Source: Treponema sp.
Lineage (GTDB): Bacteria > Spirochaetota > Spirochaetia > Treponematales > Treponemataceae
NCBI GenBank assembly: GCA_017613485.1
Contig: JAGADS010000332.1
Span: 1 to 11,547, forward strand
DNA length: 11,547 bases
Reading direction: 5' to 3'
Shown here: in pieces, positions 6,341-11,547 of the stretch
Layout: the number at the start of each line of letters is the position of its first letter
Numbering within the stretch: the first letter of the stretch is position 1
Position numbers and translations under genes: made by a program
Notes under the pieces: model-generated
Databases searched by the model: none
What the model saw: only the letters and a program-made list of their open reading frames with translations
Told to the model about the DNA's origin: nothing

Positions 6341-7741
6341 GTGGACAGGCACAAAAAGTTTTTTCTTGATCAGCATGGTTGTGCAAAGAATCAGGTTGAC
6401 GGAGAAATCATAATTGCGCATCTTCTATCACTCGGTTATATCCAGACAGACGATTCCTCAGACGCAGACTTAATCATCGTAAACAGCTGCGGTTTTATTT
6501 CCTCTGCAAAAGAAGAAAGCATCAATTCTGTAATGGATTTCAGATCCGCATATCCAGATAAAAAAATACTTCTTGCCGGTTGCCTTGCCGAACGCTATGC
6601 CGCGCTTTTTGAAAAGGAACTTCCAGAGGCTGACGGATTTTTCGGTAACGGTGACTTGAATCAGATTGACTCTGTGGTAAAATCAATTTTTGAAGATAAG
6701 CGTCCTGTCGTTAAACCTGAGCAAAAGGGGGTGTGCTGTGCAGACCGTAATACACTGCTTTCATTCAAAGGTTCTGCTTACGTAAAGATTACCGAGGGAT
6801 GTGACAACCGCTGTACATTCTGTGCAATTCCGATTATACGTGGTGAGCTCCGTTCAAGAAAATGCGACGAGATTGTTCAGGAAATCCAAAAGCTTGTGCA
6901 GGAAAAAAATGTCCGTGAGATAAATCTTATCGGTCAGGATCTTGCGGCTTATGGTTACGGTAAAGATGATGATGTGACAGGCTGCGGCAATTCACACGAG
7001 GGACCTTCGTTCCTTTCTGTTCTTGTTGAGCGTATTTCACAGATAAAGGGAGATTTCTGGGTGCGTCTCCTTTACATTCATCCTGATCATTTTAATTTTG
7101 ATCTGCTTGATGCAATGAAAAAAGACTCACGTTTCCTTCCGTACTTTGACATTCCGTTTCAGTCCGGTGACGACGGCATCATAAAGAGCATGAACCGCAA
7201 GGGCTCGTCCAAGACTTATGTCCAGCTGGTGAATAAAATAAGAAGCGTGTTTCCTGATGCCTGCATACGCACGACATTTCTTACAGGCTTTCCCGGTGAG
7301 GATGAGCTTGCATTTGAGAATACAAAAAAATTCCTTAGTGCAATTCAAAGTGACTGGAGCGGATGCTTCTCTTATTCACTTGAGGAAGGAACTCCCGCAG
7401 AAAAACTCAAGGGACGTGTTCCAAAAAAGACCGCAGAGAAACGTGCGCATGAGCTTGAGAAAATCCAGTCAGAGATAACGATAAAAAGATTGAGTGACCG
7501 CATTGGAAAAATATATGACGTTCTGGTTGAGGAAATAATCGAAAACAAGTCTGGCACTGACGAAGGCCTTGCAATAGGACGCGCATGGTTTGATGCCCCC
7601 GAGGTAGACGGAAATTTCGTTATCCGCTATGACCTTGATGATGCTGATGCTGTCTCTGCAATTGTTCCAGGAGCATTGATAAAGGCAAAGGCTCTTGCAA
7701 GCTCAGAGGTGGACATCGACGGAGTTTATATTGCAGGCTGA
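6341..7741 (+). CDS. rimO: ribosomal protein S12 methylthiotransferase RimO
   Basis: The 466-residue protein has the three methylthiotransferase domains in order. The N-terminal domain carries cluster-binding C14 (QHGCAKNQVDGE), C50 (NSCGF) and C81 (AGCLAERY). The radical-SAM domain carries C154-xxx-C158-xx-C161 (EGCDNRCTFC) followed by IPIIRGELRSR. The C-terminal ~80 residues are a TRAM domain (from about RIGKIYDVLVEE). Together these give radical-SAM, two-cluster beta-methylthiolation of an aspartate in ribosomal protein S12. The HGC.KNQVDGE form of the first motif fits RimO rather than MiaB. Translation begins at GTG, with GAGGAAG nine bases upstream, one base after the rodZ stop, so the genes are probably coupled. 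The last 11 bases overlap the helicase gene. Confidence 0.93.
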   Translation: MDRHKKFFLDQHGCAKNQVDGEIIIAHLLSLGYIQTDDSSDADLIIVNSCGFISSAKEESINSVMDFRSAYPDKKILLAGCLAERYAALFEKELPEADGFFGNGDLNQIDSVVKSIFEDKRPVVKPEQKGVCCADRNTLLSFKGSAYVKITEGCDNRCTFCAIPIIRGELRSRKCDEIVQEIQKLVQEKNVREINLIGQDLAAYGYGKDDDVTGCGNSHEGPSFLSVLVERISQIKGDFWVRLLYIHPDHFNFDLLDAMKKDSRFLPYFDIPFQSGDDGIIKSMNRKGSSKTYVQLVNKIRSVFPDACIRTTFLTGFPGEDELAFENTKKFLSAIQSDWSGCFSYSLEEGTPAEKLKGRVPKKTAEKRAHELEKIQSEITIKRLSDRIGKIYDVLVEEIIENKSGTDEGLAIGRAWFDAPEVDGNFVIRYDLDDADAVSAIVPGALIKAKALASSEVDIDGVYIAG

Positions 7742-9869
7742 GGAATATCTTTCTGTATTGAATCCTTCTCAACGGCAGGCAGTGGAGCATGACGGCTCAT
7801 CACTTTTGATTCTTGCAGGTGCAGGCTCCGGAAAGACACGCGTAATCACAACAAAGATTGCATACCTGATTCAAAAAAAACATGTAGATCCCGCTTCTAT
7901 TCTTGCCGTGACATTCACCAAAAAAGCCGCAAACGAAATGCGTGAGAGGGCTGTTCATCTTGAGCCCAAGGCAGAGTATGCCCAGCTAAGGACATTTCAT
8001 TCGTGGGGTGCATATTTTTTGCGCAGGTATTACAGCGAGGCTGGTGTGGACAAAAATTTTACCGTGTATGATGACGATGACATGGTGACTCTTGTCTCAA
8101 AGGCAATTCCATCACTCACAAAAAAAGATGCCTCTTATATTGCCCATAAAATCTCGCTTGCAAAGGATTACGGACTCACCCCGGAGAGTGCTGATTTTTC
8201 TGTAATCGATGCGGATGAGGATTTTTCATATTACTATGATTCATACCAGAGGCTCTTGCGTGAGACAGGAAACGTTGACTTTGGTGACTTGATTTTGCTT
8301 CCGTCACTTGTGCTCAAGAACAATGCAGTCATCAGGCATAATACACACATGCGGTATCGTGTCGTGATGGTGGACGAGTATCAGGATTCCAACGTGGCGC
8401 AGTTCATGCTCTTGCAGCAGCTGGCGGGCGTGGAGGATGAGGCAGGTGTATATGTCTGCGTTGTCGGTGATGATGATCAGAGCATTTATAAATTCCGCGG
8501 GGCAGAGATTCAGAACATATTGAATTTTCAGCACTTGTTTCCCGGAACACAGGTCGTTCGCCTTGAGTCAAATTACCGTTCAACTTCAGAGATACTTACG
8601 TGTGCGGATTCCGTCGTAAAGAATAATACAGGCCGTCTTGGAAAAACTCTTGTTGCAGAAAGGGGAAAGGGGAAAAAGCCTGTGCTTGTATTTTTACCGG
8701 ATCAGGATGAGGAAACGGCATTCTGCTCAGTGATGATTTCAAATGCACATAAAAAGGGAGTTCCGTATTCTGACTGGGCAGTTTTATATCGAACCAATGC
8801 TCAGTCGCTCGGTTTTGAGTCTCAGTTCCTGCATGACAAGATTCCGTATCAGGTTGTCGGAACGTTAAAATTCTATGAGCGTGAGGAAATAAAGGATTCG
8901 CTTGCATGGCTTTCGTTTGTTGCAAATCCCCGTGACCAGATTGCATTCCGTCGTATCGTGAATAAGCCTGTAAGGGGAGTGGGAGGCACTACTCAGGAAA
9001 AAATTGTTGCGGCAAGTACGGGACTTTCAATTCTAGATGGATGTAAGCGTGTAAAACTTTCAAAAAAAGCCGCGGAGGGAATTGAGCATTTTCTTTCTGT
9101 TAATGAAAAATTGAATTCGATGCTTAGTGAGGATAAAAAACATCTTTCTGATTTTGTTCAGACAATGATTAAGGATTCAGGACTTGAGGAATTCCACAAG
9201 AGTCAGGATGAAGTTGCAGGAACCCAAAAACTTGCAAACCTTCAGGAGCTTGTAAACTCAGCGTCATTGTATCCGTGCACAAGAGAAGGCCTTCTTGAAT
9301 TCCTTGATCACATCGAGCTTGACCGCACGCTTGAGAATGAGGCAGAAAACGGAGAGGAGCAGGACCGCGTAACTCTTATAACACTGCACAACACCAAGGG
9401 TCTTGAATATTCTCGTGTAATCATCACAGGCATGGAGTACGGAGTGTTCCCCCGAGAAAACAAAAGTGCAGAGGAACTGGAGGAAGAACGCAGGCTTTTT
9501 TATGTCGGCATCACACGGGCAAGGGACGAGCTTTATCTTACTTCATGTGCAGTACGCAGAATGTACGGACAGACAAAGTTCATGTCACCCTCTCCATTCC
9601 TGAACGAGATAGAAGACGGTATATTGACAGTCCTGGGTGACCGGCCTGATTCATTTGCACCCGGTTCAACAACAGGCGGCGGTGATCCAGTTGCACAGAA
9701 ATGGCACAAGGGAGCATTCGTCTATCACGATGACTGGGGTCACGGCCAGATTGTAAGCGGACATTTTTCTGAGGAAGGCGAGTACGTGATAGAAGTTCAG
9801 TTCGAGAACGGCGGCACAAAGAAGTTCCTCCCCAAATATCAAAAATCCCTTATGCTGGAAGGGGAGTAG
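7731..9869 (+). CDS. pcrA: UvrD/PcrA-type superfamily 1 DNA helicase
   Basis: The frame opens at 7695, but I prefer the TTG at 7731. GGAG sits six bases upstream and the protein then starts just before the family's first motif (LNPSQRQAV), giving 712 residues, normal for PcrA/UvrD. In that numbering the motifs are: Walker A AGAGSGKT 29-36, TFTKKAANEMR ~61-71, TFHSWG ~88-93, DEYQD 215-219, GDDDQSIYKFRGAE from 246, NYRST, the LHNTKGLEY motif, and RRLFYVGITRARDELYLT. All catalytic residues appear intact, so an active 3'-5' helicase for repair is expected. The C-terminal ~55 residues (GAFVYHDDWGHGQIVSG...KKFLPKY) look like the Tudor-like domain that in PcrA/UvrD contacts RNA polymerase. The gene overlaps rimO by 11 bases and ends the unit; no terminator was found, only a heptamer array. 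Rep cannot be strictly excluded. Confidence 0.88.
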   Translation: MQAEEYLSVLNPSQRQAVEHDGSSLLILAGAGSGKTRVITTKIAYLIQKKHVDPASILAVTFTKKAANEMRERAVHLEPKAEYAQLRTFHSWGAYFLRRYYSEAGVDKNFTVYDDDDMVTLVSKAIPSLTKKDASYIAHKISLAKDYGLTPESADFSVIDADEDFSYYYDSYQRLLRETGNVDFGDLILLPSLVLKNNAVIRHNTHMRYRVVMVDEYQDSNVAQFMLLQQLAGVEDEAGVYVCVVGDDDQSIYKFRGAEIQNILNFQHLFPGTQVVRLESNYRSTSEILTCADSVVKNNTGRLGKTLVAERGKGKKPVLVFLPDQDEETAFCSVMISNAHKKGVPYSDWAVLYRTNAQSLGFESQFLHDKIPYQVVGTLKFYEREEIKDSLAWLSFVANPRDQIAFRRIVNKPVRGVGGTTQEKIVAASTGLSILDGCKRVKLSKKAAEGIEHFLSVNEKLNSMLSEDKKHLSDFVQTMIKDSGLEEFHKSQDEVAGTQKLANLQELVNSASLYPCTREGLLEFLDHIELDRTLENEAENGEEQDRVTLITLHNTKGLEYSRVIITGMEYGVFPRENKSAEELEEERRLFYVGITRARDELYLTSCAVRRMYGQTKFMSPSPFLNEIEDGILTVLGDRPDSFAPGSTTGGGDPVAQKWHKGAFVYHDDWGHGQIVSGHFSEEGEYVIEVQFENGGTKKFLPKYQKSLMLEGE

Positions 9870-9876
9870 GATTTCT

Positions 9877-9918
9877 AATTCGTAATGCATAATTCGTAAT
9901 TCGTAATGAATAATTAAA
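9877..9918. repeat. tandem 7-bp repeat array, AATTCGT unit
   Basis: Six units at exact 7-bp spacing on the plus strand: AATTCGT, AATGCAT, AATTCGT, AATTCGT, AATGAAT, AATTAAA. The reverse complement is the ATTACGA unit of the array at 1125-1166, so the same family is present in opposite orientation. It begins eight bases after the helicase stop and runs across the TAA stop (9914-9916) of the convergent regulator gene. Confidence 0.82.
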
Positions 9919-10300
9919 AGTTTTCTGATATTGATTTTGCCATTCGTATAAATGAATCTTGAATTTTTTCAGGACAATTTTCAAGTGAAAGAATAAGAGA
10001 TTTGTATTTTGCTGCAAGTTTTTGATACTGGATGTCTTGTTTGAGTTGTCCTTTGATTGAAGTATCATTGGGCAATTCTGCTGATTCACCAAGAAGAAGC
10101 TCCAGAGGTTTGTCTAATACTTTTGAAATCTTCAAAGCCACATCTGCTGTCGGAATGCTGTTAGCACGGTTACGACCATTGGTGATTGTAGTGTATGGTA
10201 TGCCGGTGAGTGAAGACAGTGTTTTAAGATTCATCCCCTGATACTGGAGTTCTTCGTTTACGTTTTTCCAAAAAGGACTCATAGCTTCATTATTGCTCAT
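9914..10300 (-). CDS. XRE-family helix-turn-helix transcriptional regulator
   Basis: The protein is 128 residues. Residues ~10-70 form a Cro/C1-type helix-turn-helix: FWKNVNEELQYQGMNLKTLS, then the turn and recognition helix around LTGIPYTTITNGRNR, then ADVALKISKVLDKPLELLLG. The C-terminal ~55 residues (KLAAKYKSLILSLENCPEKIQ...) are helical and may dimerise. It is divergent from the secreted-protein gene at 10405, and dyads between them overlap both promoters, so autoregulation and control of the neighbour are likely. No Shine-Dalgarno site precedes the ATG at 10300; ATG at 10282 (MSPFWKN) is an alternative start and would free the operator copy at 10295-10306 from coding sequence. The last codons lie in the heptamer array. 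The ligand or signal is unknown. Confidence 0.85.
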   Translation of the reverse strand: MSNNEAMSPFWKNVNEELQYQGMNLKTLSSLTGIPYTTITNGRNRANSIPTADVALKISKVLDKPLELLLGESAELPNDTSIKGQLKQDIQYQKLAAKYKSLILSLENCPEKIQDSFIRMAKSISENF

Positions 10301-10313
10301 TTAGGTTTTAAAG

Positions 10314-10343
10314 TTGACATATTTTACCTATTTAAGTTAGAAT
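10314..10343 (+). promoter_or_regulatory. sigma-70-type promoter of the secreted-protein gene
   Basis: A perfect TTGACA (10314-10319), an 18-bp spacer and TAGAAT (10338-10343, five of six) predict transcription from about 10350, in the middle of the central palindrome. The second dyad fills the spacer. Confidence 0.65.
10321..10326 (-). promoter_or_regulatory. possible -10 box of the regulator gene
   Basis: The minus strand reads TAAAAT here, which would start transcription about 15 bases before the regulator ATG at 10300. The -35 position (10344-10349, TAGGTT) is poor and is covered by the central dyad, which would allow autorepression. Confidence 0.35.
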
Positions 10344-10404
10344 AACCTATATAGGTAATAAAAACCTAAAGAAGGAAACTTTTTTCTATAGGGAGTACTG
10401 TAAG

Positions 10405-11547
10405 ATGAGATTATCAAGAAAACTGAGTGTAGTGGTATTTTTGCTAAGTTTTGCATCGGTTGCATTTGGACAGTCCAAGACTGAATATCAGAAATATCTT
10501 GCCAAGGCAAAGGAATATGAAAGCCAGAAACGCTGGGTGTATGCACTGGATGCCTATTATGATGCAATGGGAACAGATGAAAAAACAGAGAACAAAATGG
10601 AAGCCTACGAAAGATACAATGCTTTGGCAGATGCAATAAAATCAGGAAATCCTGGGCTTGGAAAATTTGATAAATCTTTAATACATAATGAATGGAAAAA
10701 ACTTTTGATAGATACGGAAAAATACGGATGTAGTATTTGCAAATACGATATTATTGTAAATTTAAAAGATAGTTATTTAAATTCTAAAACTAAAACAACA
10801 ACTGTTTCATTCACGATCGATTATTTATTTGGGAATAGATATAGTAAGACAATTGGTGTAATTGAAGAAGGATATAAAGTAGCTTTAAATAAAGCAAAAT
10901 CTAGTTCTGATTATACCTTTGATTATCTTTATGGAGATTGGGAAGGAATTCCTAAAGATTGGCCTATACATTCAGTAAGTTCTCGACAAGATGATTATAA
11001 GAATTATAACAGAAATGGAACTTTGTTTTATGATTATGCTTATGGTTGGGTTTCTCCAGAATTAGAAGTTGTTCCTATGAGTGGAAAAAACGATTATCTG
11101 AACGCTTTTATGGCAGATGAAATTCAAACCTTTGATTACTATGAAGGTTCTCCTTTTAAAACTCCTTATGAATTTGAGTTTAATATTATTGATTCTAAAG
11201 GTAAAGAACTTGCAAAGAGTGATAAAATATCTCTTGGAAATAATAAAATCATTTATTTTAATGGTTTACGATCAGACATTGTTGAATTGATAAAGTCAGG
11301 TCAAGCTACTATTAATCTTAAAAATTGCTATTTGAAATATGGTATGTATCTGTATAATCGAGGAACCAAATCATTAAAAGAGCAAAAAATTGTAAAAGAA
11401 ACTGTTTCATTAATCTCTTGGTTTGATTATATAGACAGTAGAATGATTAGCCTTGATGAAATAGCAATAAAAATGCTGAATACTGAAGTAACGCAAGAGT
11501 TATATGAAAGTCTTATGGAATCAAATCCAAGTAGTAATAAAGGGAAA
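10405..11547 (+). CDS. secreted protein of unknown function, 3' partial
   Basis: The frame is open from ATG 10405 to the last base of the window (381 codons, no stop), so the C-terminus is missing. GGGAG lies nine bases upstream. The N-terminus is a type I signal peptide (MRLSRKLSVVVFLLSFASVAFG22, cleavage before Q23). Residues ~26-80 are helical and charged (KYLAKAKEYESQKRWVYALDAYYDAM), like a single tetratricopeptide-type helical hairpin. A C109-x-x-C112 pair follows. The remainder is rich in Tyr, Asn, Lys and Asp with beta-like segments (TVSFTIDYLF, PYEFEFNIID). I do not recognise a family. GC content falls sharply inside the gene: 28 of 60 bases are G or C at 10501-10560 but only 9 of 60 at 10741-10800, hinting at a mosaic origin. 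Its promoter is covered by operator-like dyads of the neighbouring XRE regulator. Confidence 0.8.
   Translation, partial: MRLSRKLSVVVFLLSFASVAFGQSKTEYQKYLAKAKEYESQKRWVYALDAYYDAMGTDEKTENKMEAYERYNALADAIKSGNPGLGKFDKSLIHNEWKKLLIDTEKYGCSICKYDIIVNLKDSYLNSKTKTTTVSFTIDYLFGNRYSKTIGVIEEGYKVALNKAKSSSDYTFDYLYGDWEGIPKDWPIHSVSSRQDDYKNYNRNGTLFYDYAYGWVSPELEVVPMSGKNDYLNAFMADEIQTFDYYEGSPFKTPYEFEFNIIDSKGKELAKSDKISLGNNKIIYFNGLRSDIVELIKSGQATINLKNCYLKYGMYLYNRGTKSLKEQKIVKETVSLISWFDYIDSRMISLDEIAIKMLNTEVTQELYESLMESNPSSNKGK

Larger units (their letters stand above)
10295..10375. promoter_or_regulatory. cluster of ACCTA/TAGGT operator-like dyads
   Basis: The centre is a perfect 12-bp palindrome, ACCTATATAGGT (10345-10356). 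ACCTATTTAAGT (10326-10337) matches it at 10 of 12 positions and ACCTAAAGAAGG (10364-10375) at 8 of 12; their centres lie 19 bp either side of the central one. A fourth copy at 10295-10306 matches at 8 of 12 and covers the regulator's ATG. The outer copies also form an exact TTTAGGTTTT/AAAACCTAAA pair. The sites sit inside the promoter spacer and over the predicted transcription start, as expected for repression by the adjacent XRE protein. Confidence 0.65.

Noticed and set aside
7695..7730. Helicase start at the TTG at 7695
   Set aside because: It has no convincing ribosome site and adds 12 residues encoded wholly within rimO, whereas TTG 7731 has GGAG six bases upstream and fits the family's N-terminus.
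8304..8946. Long minus-strand frames inside the helicase gene
   Set aside because: They oppose a gene with all helicase motifs intact, lack plausible ribosome sites and show no domain-like pattern.
9850..10092. Minus-strand reading frame of 80 codons over the end of the helicase and the regulator gene
   Set aside because: It lies over two real genes in another frame, and its SLRITNYALRI-type peptide is simply the translated heptamer array.
10337..10636. Minus-strand 99-codon frame over the start of the secreted-protein gene
   Set aside because: It covers the promoter, the operators and the signal-peptide region of a gene with a good ribosome site, and its composition is typical of an antisense shadow.

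Overview
The window looks like chromosomal DNA from a host-associated or rumen-type Treponema, or a close spirochaete relative. This is inferred from the gene set (LolA, RodZ-like, RimO, UvrD/PcrA run together), the several exported proteins and aromatic-ended outer-membrane barrels, and the AT-rich intergenic DNA with short tandem heptamers. No rRNA or tRNA gene was seen, so the genus is a judgement rather than a proof.

Layout, left to right. (1) 1-1125, plus strand: the 3' part of a surface-type protein with an InlB-like repeat and an FGE-sulfatase (SUMF1) domain, cut by the window start. (2) A tandem heptamer array separates it from a convergent minus-strand pair: an outer-membrane barrel protein (2017-2763) translationally coupled through an overlapping TTGA to a lipoprotein-like metallophosphoesterase (1154-2020). 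(3) A divergent regulatory region (2764-3001) holds two perfect hairpins on the barrel side and a good sigma-70 promoter on the other side for hpf, a short ribosome hibernation factor with its own terminator. (4) A second barrel gene (3487-4284) is a divergent paralogue of the first, so hpf sits between two related barrel genes. (5) The gap 4285-4548 holds two back-to-back inverted-repeat elements, one of them MITE-like, followed at once by a strong promoter. (6) That promoter drives a tight four-gene unit: lolA, rodZ-like, rimO (GTG start) and a PcrA/UvrD helicase (TTG start overlapping rimO). (7) A second heptamer array marks the end of the unit, again between convergent genes. (8) A minus-strand XRE-type repressor is divergent from a secreted protein of unknown function that runs off the window end. 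Their shared promoter region carries a regular set of ACCTA/TAGGT operator-like dyads.

Functionally, the central unit joins envelope maintenance (LolA, RodZ-like) to ribosome modification (RimO) and DNA repair or transcription-coupled helicase activity. The flanks are mostly envelope and surface proteins. I did not find a clearly new multi-gene system. The features most worth checking are the repressor/operator/secreted-protein module, the heptamer arrays at convergent gene ends, the MITE-like element touching the lolA promoter, and the paired barrels around hpf.
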